A stretch of DNA of 6,853 bases from Betaproteobacteria bacterium (GTDB lineage: Bacteria; Pseudomonadota; Gammaproteobacteria; Burkholderiales; Gallionellaceae): the NCBI GenBank assembly GCA_028871775.1, contig JAGWMH010000095.1, positions 1-6,853 on the forward strand, read 5' to 3'. Of this stretch, positions 1 through 6,853 are shown piece after piece. The position numbers and the translations under genes were made by a program. The first letter of the stretch is position 1. Every line of letters starts with the position of its first letter. The notes under the pieces are model-generated. The model saw nothing but the letters and a program-made list of their open reading frames with translations, had not been told where the DNA came from and ran no database searches.

Positions 1-1331
1 TCCGGGGGGGCCAGGAGGAGATCGCGTCCCGCGTTGTCGACGAAGGTCCTGCGCAGAAACCCCTCGTTGGAGCTGTTCTCCAGCAGGCGCCTGACCAGGT
101 AGGCCATCCCCGGAATGAGCGCGCCGAGCGGCGCATACTCCCTGATCGCGTACCCCATCCGGCTCACCGCGCGTTTCACCGGCTCGGCCATGCCGAAGAG
201 CATCTGGAACTCGAAGGCCCCGCCTCCGACACCGTGCCGCCGGGCCGCGACCATGGCTGCGGCCAGGGAGCGGACGTTGTGGGTGGCAAGCGCCGGGGTG
301 ACGGTCGCGCTATTCGCCAGGAGGAACTCCGTGCACCGCTCGAAGTTCCAGTCGGTGTGGCCCTTGGTGCAGAACACCGGCACCGGCCATCCCTTCTGGC
401 GCGCCGTCACGGTCTCGTACTCCCAGTACGCGCCCTTCACCAGCCGCACCGTGATCCGCCGCCTGCCGCTCCGCGCCCAGCCGATCAGGCGCTGCAGGTC
501 GTCCCAGGTATCCTTCAGGTACGCCTGCAGGGCGATCCCCGCCCCCTCCCAGCCATTGAACTCCTGCTCGTCCAGGAGTTCGGTAAAGACATCGAGGGTG
601 ATGTTCTTCAGGCTGTAAGTCTCCATGTCGAGGTTGACGAAGCCTCCCGCTTCCCGCGCCTTGCGGAACATCGGGCGGAGCCTCTCCTTGACCATCGCCA
701 CGCTCTCCTCGTAATTCACCGGCCCGATCCGGGAGAAGAGAGAGCTTACCTTGACCGACACGTTGAGACGGGGAAACCGCTGCTCCCGCCGGAGATCATG
801 GGTAGGCCACCCGGCCATCTCCCGGGCGAGGGTGGCGATCAGCTCCAGGTAGAGGTCGAAGTATCGTTGGGCCTCCTGCTCCGAGAGGGCAGCCTCACCG
901 AGGATGTCTACCGTCATCCCGTTTCCCTCCCTCCAGAGCTTTTCCAGGACGGGGAGCGCTTCCGCCGGTGTGTCTCCGGCAATGAAAGCGCGAGAAAAGG
1001 AGACGATGTTCCGCCGCACCAGACCAGCGGCGATCCCGGCGGTGGGCCCCGATTCGACGCCCGCAAGGAGCCGTTTCAGGAGCGCCGGGATACGAGCCCC
1101 CTCATCGAGGAAGTATTCCCTGATATGCCCCACAAGCTGCTCGGGAGTAGCGAGGGTGGGGAGGACATCAACGAAGCGGAAGAGCCGCACCTTCAGCTCC
1201 GGGTCGGACATGGCGAGGTTCATGAGCATTCCTCCCCAGCGTTTCCTGTCGAACACCGCAGGCAGTCCGGTCTCCATCAGCCGGAAGACGTCCTGCCCCT
1301 GTGCCCGAATCTCATCCTCCACGGTACCCAT
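1..1331 (-). CDS. putA: Bifunctional proline dehydrogenase / glutamate-semialdehyde dehydrogenase PutA, N-terminal part (runs off left edge)
   Basis: PutA oxidises proline to pyrroline-5-carboxylate with FAD, then to glutamate with NAD+. The 443 codons visible read on the minus strand without a stop and cover the N-terminal helical region and the proline dehydrogenase barrel. Landmarks are VSVKVSSLFSRI (191-202), NLDMETY (233-239), QAYLKD (269-274), VRLVKGAYWEYE (about 295-306), ATHN (about 349-352), FEFQMLFGM (about 373-381), REYAPLG (397-403) and LVRRLLEN (412-419). The last matches the substrate-binding Arg-Arg...Glu of known PutA proteins. There is no N-terminal ribbon-helix-helix DNA-binding domain, so this is a non-regulatory, shorter PutA type, recalling the roughly 1000-residue Geobacter protein. 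The aldehyde dehydrogenase half would lie beyond base 1, so a stand-alone proline dehydrogenase cannot be fully excluded. The ATG at 1331 is supported by a GGAGG six bases upstream. Arg codons are mostly CGG/AGG, unlike metH, where CGC dominates; this suggests a different origin. Confidence 0.93.
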   Translation of the reverse strand, partial: MGTVEDEIRAQGQDVFRLMETGLPAVFDRKRWGGMLMNLAMSDPELKVRLFRFVDVLPTLATPEQLVGHIREYFLDEGARIPALLKRLLAGVESGPTAGIAAGLVRRNIVSFSRAFIAGDTPAEALPVLEKLWREGNGMTVDILGEAALSEQEAQRYFDLYLELIATLAREMAGWPTHDLRREQRFPRLNVSVKVSSLFSRIGPVNYEESVAMVKERLRPMFRKAREAGGFVNLDMETYSLKNITLDVFTELLDEQEFNGWEGAGIALQAYLKDTWDDLQRLIGWARSGRRRITVRLVKGAYWEYETVTARQKGWPVPVFCTKGHTDWNFERCTEFLLANSATVTPALATHNVRSLAAAMVAARRHGVGGGAFEFQMLFGMAEPVKRAVSRMGYAIREYAPLGALIPGMAYLVRRLLENSSNEGFLRRTFVDNAGRDLLLAPP

Positions 1332-1337
1332 CGCTCG

Positions 1338-1342
1338 CCTCC
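1338..1342 (-). promoter_or_regulatory. Ribosome binding site of putA
   Basis: On the minus strand this reads GGAGG and lies six bases before the ATG at 1331. It is a near-ideal Shine-Dalgarno sequence and fixes the putA start. The flanking bases extend the match to ACGGAGGC. Confidence 0.8.
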
Positions 1343-1369
1343 GTAGCTAGACTGCCAATCCCTTCGTTC

Positions 1370-1375
1370 AGTATA
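1370..1375 (-). promoter_or_regulatory. Possible -10 element for putA
   Basis: The minus strand reads TATACT, one base off the sigma-70 -10 consensus, about 38 bases upstream of the putA ATG in a locally AT-rich stretch (about 1370-1430). No convincing -35 hexamer is found at 16-18 bases spacing, so this rests on the -10 match and position only. Confidence 0.3.
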
Positions 1376-1642
1376 AAAGATTGTAAACCGTAACCCTCGG
1401 CATTTTTGAAATCTGAATAATTACCACTATGGGTGCGCTGAAGCCGGGATCCAGCGGTACAGCCTCAGCGCGGACACACCGAAGTTCTTGGCGACATACA
1501 GCAACCAGTGCGGCAGTCAGCACATTCTTTATGTAGTGCCTGGAGGTGCTTTCCACCTTCCCAAAAACTTTTTGATCAGCGTCCGGAAAGCCATAGCAGG
1601 CAGCGTTCAAACCCCGAACCAAAGCGGCCTGTGCCTTGCGTA

Positions 1643-2224
1643 TTACTCGGCCAGCCACAGCTGGCAGAACTCTCTCGTATCGTCGAGCCATGCGTAGAAA
1701 TCGCTGGTAAAGCCATCGACGTCCGCAAGAAACTCTTGCTCGCCATTCGCCAGGGGATTGGGTTGCCGGGCCCGGCGCGACATGCGGGCCAATACGTCGG
1801 CGATCCCTTCAACCTGTGCGTAGCTCGTCAGCCAATCCTCCCTCGCCATCAGCGTCAACGCAGGATGCGAGGAGATGGGGAGCTCCTTCAGTCTGTCGTT
1901 GATCAATCGATAGACCGCTTCACAATACTCATCCAGTGGTCGGTGATGTACGACAGCCCAGTTTCGAGCCAGCAGATGATCGTAGAACACATCAACGAGC
2001 ACTCCGGCATACCGTCTGCGATCCGCAGAGATTCGTGAGCGGCTCCGCCGAAAGGCCGGGTGCGATTCCGCAAAGCTATCAATGGCGCGATGCAGGGCAA
2101 CTCCCTTTGCCAGGTCGTCCGGCAGTACTCCAGGCAATGGGCCTTTGATCCAGTCCCCGATGACCCCGCCCACGATCAAGGGAGGAGCGTCACCTGCAAG
2201 GAGTGCATGGGCCAGGAAGTTCAA
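1643..2224 (-). CDS. acpH: Acyl carrier protein phosphodiesterase, AcpH/DUF479 family
   Basis: AcpH-family enzymes hydrolyse the phosphodiester link between 4'-phosphopantetheine and the serine of holo-acyl carrier protein, giving apo-ACP in the cytoplasm. Read from the TTG at 2224, the protein has 193 residues, the size of E. coli AcpH. It opens with NFLAHALLAG (2-11), matching the family's MNFLAH start. Conserved blocks follow: GDWIKGPLP (23-31), VALHRAIDSF (42-51), RRRYAGVLVDVFYDHLLARNW (69-89) and a C-terminal REDWL...Y segment. The Asp and His residues in these blocks are the likely metal or catalytic ligands of this HD-like fold. The frame is closed by TGA at 2249-2251, so the start must be TTG at 2248 or TTG at 2224. 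I prefer 2224 because of the family alignment and an AGGG six bases upstream. The gene looks intact. It lies upstream of putA in the same orientation but 311 bases away, so co-transcription is doubtful. Confidence 0.87.
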   Translation of the reverse strand: MNFLAHALLAGDAPPLIVGGVIGDWIKGPLPGVLPDDLAKGVALHRAIDSFAESHPAFRRSRSRISADRRRYAGVLVDVFYDHLLARNWAVVHHRPLDEYCEAVYRLINDRLKELPISSHPALTLMAREDWLTSYAQVEGIADVLARMSRRARQPNPLANGEQEFLADVDGFTSDFYAWLDDTREFCQLWLAE

Positions 2225-2599
2225 TGCCGGCCCTGCTGGAAAGGGCAATCAGCATCGGCCGCTTTGCGGGTAAATGAGGGGAAACTCGCCTCTAACAGGA
2301 TATACAACGCGGCAGTCCGGGCCATCAGTTTGTTGGGCGTATTTCGAAGCAGAAGCTTAAAGAACATTATCTGTACAGAGGATTGGGTTGCCATACTTGG
2401 CTCATGTCACATTCGCTGCTTAAGAATGGGTCGATGACATTCTTATCAGCGCATCGTGCCGCAAATCAAATTGCATGGCAACCGTGATCGTACGCTCATG
2501 GCCGTTAACAACCGTCAGATGTTGCAGACGCCAATAGCCGCTATGCGCTGTACTTCGGACATCGTATCACCAGCTGCCTGCCGGTTAAAGCGCGACCCT
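2225..2599. other. Intergenic stretch with no intact gene, upstream of the comM relic
   Basis: No reading frame here has both a ribosome binding site and a recognisable product on either strand. The part next to acpH should carry its promoter, but I see no clear -35/-10 pair. A long imperfect palindrome sits at 2411-2454. The plus-strand frame from 2456 onward gives short stretches such as AVNNRQMLQ and AAMR that loosely resemble the ComM region just before the relic. The decayed gene may therefore begin further left than listed, but this is weak. Confidence 0.5.
2411..2454. repeat. Imperfect inverted repeat (stem-loop)
   Basis: A perfect 8-bp inverted repeat (TAAGAATG at 2421-2428, CATTCTTA at 2438-2445) flanks a 9-base loop. 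After a small internal loop (CT against T) the arms continue with CGCTG (2414-2418) against CAGCG (2447-2451), then, past one mismatch, AT against AT. About 15 base pairs can form. No T-run follows on either strand, so it is not a standard intrinsic terminator. It may be a REP-like element, a protein-binding palindrome or a mobile-element end. Confidence 0.6.
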
Positions 2600-2726
2600 C
2601 TTTCCGCGCACGCCTACCACCGTGTGCTCAAGGTGAGCCCGCACTATCGCCGATCTGGAAGGGGTTGATAGCATCGCAACCAAACATATTGCCGAAGCAA
2701 TACAGTACCGGCGGTTAAACTTCTAA
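2600..2726 (+). pseudogene. comM: Relic of the C-terminus of a ComM/YifB-type Mg-chelatase-like ATPase, frameshifted
   Basis: Intact ComM is an AAA+ helicase of about 500 residues that promotes branch migration during natural transformation. Here the plus strand from 2600 reads LSAHAYHRVLKV, the hallmark LSARAYHRVLKV of the ComM C-terminus. One extra base at about 2636 then shifts the frame. In the shifted frame (2637 on) the text continues exactly as the family does: ARTIADLEGVDSIATKH, then IAEAIQYRRLNF and a TAA stop at 2724-2726. Without the insertion the two pieces would join as one reading frame ending at a natural stop. The AAA+ core is absent. Upstream bases 2456-2590 give only faint resemblance (MLQTPIAAMR might be the preceding helix, followed by about 17 unrelated codons). 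A functional product is not possible from this stretch. An intact comM may exist elsewhere in the genome. Confidence 0.82.
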
Positions 2727-2738
2727 GCCGCTCAATTC

Positions 2739-2763
2739 GTCATTCCGTGCAAGCTGGAATGAC
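2739..2763. repeat. Short inverted repeat of ATTCC/GGAAT type
   Basis: GTCATTCC (2739-2746) and GGAATGAC (2756-2763) form a perfect 8-bp stem around a 9-base loop. The motif resembles the dispersed GTCATTCC...GGAATGAC palindromes (dRS3/REP-like) found in many proteobacterial intergenic spaces. It lies 12 bases after the comM relic stop and about 30 bases before the metH -10 element. No T-run follows, so an intrinsic terminator is unlikely. Confidence 0.65.
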
Positions 2764-2791
2764 CGGCCATAAAGCTACCCGCTGCTCCTCG

Positions 2792-2800
2792 TGGTAAAAT
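2792..2800 (+). promoter_or_regulatory. Extended -10 promoter of metH
   Basis: The sequence TGGTAAAAT is an extended -10 element (TGn followed by TAAAAT), giving a transcription start near 2807 and a leader of about 20 bases before the metH ATG. No good -35 is present, which is usual with an extended -10. With so short a leader there is no room for a cobalamin or S-adenosylmethionine riboswitch from this promoter. Confidence 0.5.
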
Positions 2801-2827
2801 CCGCGCTCATTTTCAAGGCAGCACACC

Positions 2828-5800
2828 ATGACCGGCAACACCCACCCGATTGAGCAGCTCATCCGTCAACGCATCCTGATTCTGGATGGGGCGATGGGCA
2901 CCATGATTCAGCGTTACAAACTCACCGAAGAACACTATCGCGGTACGGTGGCTTATGGCGCTTACAGCGGCCCGCGCCAGAACTTTGCCGAACATCCGGT
3001 TGATGTCAAAGGCAACAACGACCTGCTGCTGCTAACCCAGCCGCACATCATCGGCGGCATCCATCGCCAGTATCTCGAAGCGGGCGCGGACATCCTCTCA
3101 ACCTGCACTTTCAATTCCAATTCCGTCTCGATGGCGGATTACGAGATGCAGCATCTGGTGTACGAATTGAACGTGGCCGGAGCCAGGCTGGCGCGCGGCT
3201 TGTGCGATAAATTCGGAACAAAGGTCAAGCCGCGCTTCGTCGCGGGCGTGCTGGGGCCGACCGGACGCACGGCATCGATTTCGCCGGACGTGAACGATCC
3301 CGGCGCGCGCAATGTCACCTTCGACGAGCTGGTAGAAAGCTACAGCGAGGCGGTGCGCGGCCTGCTCGACGGTGGCGCCGACCTGCTGCTGGTCGAAACC
3401 ATTTTCGACACGCTCAACGCCAAGGCGGCGCTGTTCGCCATCGAGCAGGTTTTCGAGCAACGCGGCGCCAGGGTCCCAATCATGATCTCTGGCACCATCA
3501 CCGACGCATCCGGGCGCACCTTATCGGGACAGACTACCGAGGCGTTCTGGAATTCGCTGAGTCACGCCAAGCCGCTGTCCATCGGCCTCAACTGCGCGCT
3601 GGGCGCTGAACTGATACGCCCGTACGTTGAAGAACTGTCGCGTGTGGCCAGCTGTTATATCAGCGCGCACCCCAACGCGGGGCTGCCCAACCCTTTGTCC
3701 GAGACCGGCTACGATGAAACGCCGGAAACCACCGCCCGGCTGATGAAGGAATTCGCCGCCAGCGGCTTCCTCAACATTGCAGGCGGCTGTTGCGGCACGT
3801 CGCCGGCGCATATCAAGGCGATTGCCGAGGCACTGAAAGGCGTACCGCCGCGCCGCATCCCGGACATCGAAAAGAAGTGCCGCCTGTCCGGGCTGGAGCC
3901 GTTCAACATCGGTGACGACTCGCTGTTCGTCAATGTCGGCGAGCGCACCAACGTCACCGGCTCGAAGCTGTTTGCACGCTTGATTCTGTCCGGCGATTAT
4001 GCCGAGGCAGTCAGCGTGGCACGCCAGCAGGTGGAGAACGGCGCGCAGATCATCGACATCAACATGGACGAAGCGATGCTGGATTCGCAGGCCGCGATGA
4101 CCAGGTTCGTCAACATGATTGCCTCCGAGCCGGACATCTCGCGCGTGCCGCTGATGATCGACTCGTCCAAATGGGAAGTGATCGAGGCCGGGCTGAAATG
4201 CGCGCAGGGCAAGTCCATCGTCAATTCCATCTCGCTCAAGGAAGGCGAGGAACCGTTCCTCAAGTATGCGCGGCTGGTTAAGCGCTACGGCGCGGCGGCG
4301 GTAGTAATGGCCTTCGACGAACAAGGCCAGGCCGACACATTCAAACGCAAGACCGAAATCTGCCAGCGCAGCTACGATATCCTTGTTAACAAGGTCGGCT
4401 TCCCGCCGGAGGACATCATCTTCGACCCGAACATTTTCGCCATCGCCACCGGCATCGAGGAGCACAACAACTACGCGGTGGATTTCATCGAAGCCACGCG
4501 CTGGATCAGGCAGCACCTGCCTTACGCCAAGGTTAGCGGCGGCGTGTCCAATGTGTCGTTCTCGTTCCGCGGCAACGAGGCGGTGCGCGAGGCCATCCAC
4601 ACCGTGTTCCTGTATCACACCATTAAGGCGGGCCTGACCATGGGCATCGTCAATGCCGGGCAACTCGGCGTGTACGAGGAAATTCCGCGCGAGTTGCGCG
4701 ACGCGGTGGAAGACGTGGTGCTGAACCGCAGCCCCGATGCCGGAGAAAAACTGGTTCAGTTGGCCGAAACAGTAAAGGGCGGCGGCAAGGCGCAAGTCGA
4801 GGATCTGGAGTGGCGCAAGGGCACGGTGCAGGAGCGGCTCACCCACGCACTGGTGCGCGGCATCACCACCTACGTCGTGGAGGACACCGAAGAGGCGCGC
4901 CGGCAGGCAAAGTTCCCGGTGGAAGTGATCGAAGGCCCGCTGATGACCGGCATGAACGTGGTCGGCGACCTGTTCGGCGCGGGCAAGATGTTCCTGCCGC
5001 AAGTGGTGAAATCCGCGCGCGTGATGAAGCAGGCGGTGGCGCATCTGGTGCCTTACATCGAAGCGGAAAAATTGCGCACCGGCAACACCAGCGCCAAGGG
5101 CAAGATCGTGCTGGCCACGGTCAAGGGCGACGTGCACGACATCGGCAAGAATATCGTCGCCGTGGTGTTGCAGTGCAACAACTTCGAGGTGATAAACATG
5201 GGCGTGATGGTGCCGTGCCAGCAAATTCTGGACACAGCCCGCAAGCACAACGCAGACATCATCGGCCTGTCCGGGCTGATTACCCCGTCGCTGGAAGAGA
5301 TGGCGCATGTGGCGAAAGAAATGCAGCGCCAGGGCTTCACCATCCCGTTGATGATCGGCGGCGCGACCACGTCGCGCGTGCACACCGCGGTGAAAATCGA
5401 ACCGGGCTATCTAAACGGCGCCACGGTGTACGTCGCCGATGCCTCGCGCGCGGTGGGTGTGTGCAACAACCTGCTCAGCACAACGCTGCGCGACAACTAC
5501 GTGGCGGAAATCAAGAGCGATTATGCCCACGCGCGCGGGCTGCACGCCGGCAAAAAAGGGCAGCCCGCGCGCTACACCCTGATAGAGGCCCGCGAGCATG
5601 GGCTAAAAATCGACTGGGAAAATTACACCCCGCCCAAGCCGCTACTTACGGGCGTACACAAGTTCGAACACTATCCGCTGGACAAGATCGCCGAATACAT
5701 CGACTGGACGCCGTTCTTCCATGCCTGGGAGCTGTCCGGGCGCTACCCGAAAATTCTGCAGGACGCAGCGGTGGGCGAAGCCGCGCGCAGCCTGTTCCAC

Positions 5801-6547
5801 GACGCGCAGACCATGCTCAGGCGCATCATTGAGGAAAAGTGGCTCACCGCAAATGCGGTGTTCGGCCTGTTCCCCGCGAACAGTGTGAACAGCGACGACA
5901 TTGAAATCTACACCGACGAATCGCGCAGCAAGGTGGCGATGACCTGGCACAACCTGCGCCAGCAGATGGTCAAACCGCCGGACAAACCCAACCTGTGCCT
6001 TGCCGATTTCATTGCGCCGAAAGACAGCGGTGTGGCCGACTACATCGGCGCATTCGCCGTCACCGCCGGCATCGGCATAGACGCGCGCATAGCCGAGTTC
6101 GAGAAGCAGAACGACGACTACAACAGCATCCTGCTCAAGTCACTGGCGGACCGCCTTGCCGAGGCCTTCGCCGAACTGCTGCACGCCCGCGTGCGCCGCG
6201 AATTCTGGGGCTTTGCCGCGGATGAGCAACTTGGCAACGAGGCATTGATCGACGAGCAATATCGCGGCATCCGCCCCGCAGCCGGCTATCCCGCCTGCCC
6301 AGACCACACCGAGAAGGGCGCGCTGTTCGAGCTGTTGCAGGCACCGCTCAATGCCGGCATCACCCTGACCGAAAGTTTCGCGATGCTGCCCACCGCTGCG
6401 GTGAGCGGCTTCTACTTCGCGCACCCGCAGGCACAATATTTCGCCACCGCCAAGATAGACAAGGACCAGGTCGAGAACTACGCCAAGCGCAAGGGCTGGA
6501 GTTTGGAAGAGGCGGAGCACTGGCTGGCGCCGGTTCTAGGTTATTAG
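2828..6547 (+). CDS. metH: Cobalamin-dependent methionine synthase MetH, complete
   Basis: MetH transfers the methyl group of 5-methyltetrahydrofolate to homocysteine through methylcobalamin, making methionine and tetrahydrofolate in the cytoplasm. The 1239 residues match the E. coli length (1227), with all modules in order. The homocysteine domain (about 1-340) has DGAMGTMIQ (20-28) and zinc cysteines at 256 (GLNCALG) and 321-322 (GGCCGT). The pterin domain (about 360-625) has [11 protein letters not shown] and DINMDEAML. The helical cap (about 660-755) is followed by the cobalamin domain (about 756-900), with DVHDIGKN carrying the cobalt ligand His770, and SGLITPS. The reactivation domain (about 930-1239) has the AdoMet motif [12 protein letters not shown] (1149-1160). 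The ATG at 2828 is preceded by a weak AAGG nine bases upstream. Many Burkholderiales split this enzyme into two genes; here it is a single chain. Codons are CGC/CTG-rich. There is no terminator after the stop; the next gene's ribosome binding site overlaps it. Confidence 0.98.
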   Translation: MTGNTHPIEQLIRQRILILDGAMGTMIQRYKLTEEHYRGTVAYGAYSGPRQNFAEHPVDVKGNNDLLLLTQPHIIGGIHRQYLEAGADILSTCTFNSNSVSMADYEMQHLVYELNVAGARLARGLCDKFGTKVKPRFVAGVLGPTGRTASISPDVNDPGARNVTFDELVESYSEAVRGLLDGGADLLLVETIFDTLNAKAALFAIEQVFEQRGARVPIMISGTITDASGRTLSGQTTEAFWNSLSHAKPLSIGLNCALGAELIRPYVEELSRVASCYISAHPNAGLPNPLSETGYDETPETTARLMKEFAASGFLNIAGGCCGTSPAHIKAIAEALKGVPPRRIPDIEKKCRLSGLEPFNIGDDSLFVNVGERTNVTGSKLFARLILSGDYAEAVSVARQQVENGAQIIDINMDEAMLDSQAAMTRFVNMIASEPDISRVPLMIDSSKWEVIEAGLKCAQGKSIVNSISLKEGEEPFLKYARLVKRYGAAAVVMAFDEQGQADTFKRKTEICQRSYDILVNKVGFPPEDIIFDPNIFAIATGIEEHNNYAVDFIEATRWIRQHLPYAKVSGGVSNVSFSFRGNEAVREAIHTVFLYHTIKAGLTMGIVNAGQLGVYEEIPRELRDAVEDVVLNRSPDAGEKLVQLAETVKGGGKAQVEDLEWRKGTVQERLTHALVRGITTYVVEDTEEARRQAKFPVEVIEGPLMTGMNVVGDLFGAGKMFLPQVVKSARVMKQAVAHLVPYIEAEKLRTGNTSAKGKIVLATVKGDVHDIGKNIVAVVLQCNNFEVINMGVMVPCQQILDTARKHNADIIGLSGLITPSLEEMAHVAKEMQRQGFTIPLMIGGATTSRVHTAVKIEPGYLNGATVYVADASRAVGVCNNLLSTTLRDNYVAEIKSDYAHARGLHAGKKGQPARYTLIEAREHGLKIDWENYTPPKPLLTGVHKFEHYPLDKIAEYIDWTPFFHAWELSGRYPKILQDAAVGEAARSLFHDAQTMLRRIIEEKWLTANAVFGLFPANSVNSDDIEIYTDESRSKVAMTWHNLRQQMVKPPDKPNLCLADFIAPKDSGVADYIGAFAVTAGIGIDARIAEFEKQNDDYNSILLKSLADRLAEAFAELLHARVRREFWGFAADEQLGNEALIDEQYRGIRPAAGYPACPDHTEKGALFELLQAPLNAGITLTESFAMLPTAAVSGFYFAHPQAQYFATAKIDKDQVENYAKRKGWSLEEAEHWLAPVLGY

Positions 6548-6550
6548 GGG
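6546..6550 (+). promoter_or_regulatory. Ribosome binding site of the gene after metH
   Basis: AGGGG begins inside the metH TAG stop codon and lies six bases before the GTG at 6557. It supports that start and points to translation from the metH transcript. Confidence 0.5.
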
Positions 6551-6556
6551 TAGGCT

Positions 6557-6853
6557 GTGAGTGATAGGTTTAAGTTCGATTTAAATGCGAAGCGCACGCG
6601 CTTAAGCGATAGTGATTTGCTAAACGCATTGCAATCTGCTGCAGAAATGCTTGGTGGGATCTACTTTACATCTACTTCATATGATGGGCTTGCCGGAAAG
6701 CGCCCCCATTCGGCTACGATAATTGACAGATTTGGATCGTGGAAGAAGGCACTCGCATTGATAGGTATTACTGGTGGAAGAGAAAAGCATTATTCACCAG
6801 AAGAACTCATCTCCAATCTTGAAGCAGTTTGGAAAGAGCTAGGCTATCCGCCT
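6557..6853 (+). CDS. HNH/homing-endonuclease-associated repeat protein, N-terminal part (runs off right edge)
   Basis: The frame is open from GTG 6557 to the window end, giving 99 codons. Residues 19-71 form one unit of the homing-endonuclease-associated repeat (HNH_repeat type): a helix (DLLNALQSAAEMLGG), a Thr/Ser-Tyr segment (TSTSYDG), then ATIIDRFGSWKKAL and ALIGI. A second unit starts at about 79 with YSPEELISNLEAVWKELGYPP. These small units are thought to bind DNA and often precede an HNH nuclease domain; that domain, if present, lies beyond the window, so nuclease activity is unproven. No signal peptide or membrane segment is seen. Codons are markedly AT-rich (TTA, AAA, ATA, GAA) compared with metH just upstream, a sign of acquisition. 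It follows metH by nine bases with no terminator, so it may be read through from the metH promoter. The GTG start is the only close candidate with a ribosome binding site. Confidence 0.72.
   Translation, partial: MSDRFKFDLNAKRTRLSDSDLLNALQSAAEMLGGIYFTSTSYDGLAGKRPHSATIIDRFGSWKKALALIGITGGREKHYSPEELISNLEAVWKELGYPP

Larger units (their letters stand above)
1332..1642. other. Gap between putA and acpH without an identifiable gene
   Basis: This stretch of 311 bases separates two minus-strand genes. The putA-proximal part (about 1360-1430) is AT-rich and holds the putative putA -10 element and ribosome binding site. The rest, about 1430-1640, can be read open on both strands in short frames (a 107-codon minus frame from 1691 to 1368 and a 70-codon plus frame from 1488), but neither has a good ribosome binding site or a product I recognise, and both overlap the 3' end of acpH. 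There is no hairpin followed by a T-run that would serve as a terminator for acpH. It may be decayed coding DNA. Confidence 0.5.

Noticed and set aside
234..1346. Long plus-strand open frame of 370 codons
   Set aside because: It is antisense to putA. Its product is a low-complexity Arg/Pro/His-rich text typical of a high-GC shadow frame, while the minus strand gives a clear PutA protein.
1488..1697. Plus-strand frame with VVPGGAF, possible IS91-type transposase fragment
   Set aside because: The resemblance covers only a few residues, the catalytic HxH is not preserved, no element ends are seen, and the frame runs into the antisense of acpH.
2290..2338. Possible integron attC-like site: CTCTAAC ... 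GTTGGGC
   Set aside because: The right box fits GTTRRRY, but the left box breaks the RYYYAAC rule at its first base. The span of 49 bases is short, the inner arms do not pair well, and no integrase or cassette array is visible.
2801..2827. Cobalamin or SAM riboswitch before metH
   Set aside because: The leader from the likely promoter is only about 20 bases. The 100 bases further upstream are the comM relic and a short palindrome, with no B12-box or SAM-aptamer pattern.
3521..5383. Minus-strand open frame of 620 codons opposite metH
   Set aside because: The His/Arg/Ala-rich translation has no recognisable domain and arises from the third-position GC bias of metH.
4810..5832. Plus-strand frame of 340 codons inside metH
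   Set aside because: It is an out-of-frame reading of metH, whose own frame carries all the conserved motifs in this region.
6548..6556. Terminator after metH
   Set aside because: Only nine bases separate the metH stop from the next GTG, with no hairpin or T-run.

Overview
The window reads as chromosomal DNA of a Gram-negative proteobacterium. The full-length cobalamin-dependent methionine synthase uses CGC/CTG-rich, high-GC codons and, together with the AcpH-family gene, looks betaproteobacterial (Nitrosomonadales/Gallionella-like). That placement is an inference from protein and codon style, not from a search. The window holds two genes on the minus strand, a non-coding and decayed stretch, and two genes on the plus strand.

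Left part, minus strand. Bases 1-1331 are the 5' part (443 codons) of putA, a proline-catabolic flavoprotein. It covers the proline dehydrogenase half and runs off the left edge. A 311-base gap (1332-1642) holds its ribosome binding site and a possible -10 element, but no gene I can name. Bases 1643-2224 are a complete acpH-like acyl carrier protein phosphodiesterase gene whose only plausible starts are TTG.

Middle, 2225-2827. There is no intact gene here. Bases 2600-2726 are a clear relic of the C-terminal end of a ComM/YifB-type Mg-chelatase-like ATPase, broken by one extra base at about 2636. A long imperfect palindrome lies before the relic (2411-2454). A perfect 8-bp inverted repeat of the ATTCC/GGAAT type follows it (2739-2763). 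An extended -10 promoter for metH sits at 2792-2800.

Right part, plus strand. metH (2828-6547, 1239 aa) is complete, with the homocysteine, methyltetrahydrofolate, cobalamin and AdoMet-reactivation modules all present. Directly behind it, with its ribosome binding site touching the metH stop codon, starts an AT-rich gene (6557 to the window end, 99 codons seen). It encodes HNH/homing-endonuclease-associated repeats and looks foreign next to metH.

The genes do not form one pathway. PutA is proline catabolism, AcpH is carrier-protein turnover, and MetH is methionine/C1 metabolism. The more unusual content is at the junctions: a putA with different codon habits, a degraded comM tail with palindromes, and the probably acquired repeat-protein gene downstream of metH. 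I see no complete undescribed multi-gene system; the best lead is the truncated repeat-protein gene at the right edge.
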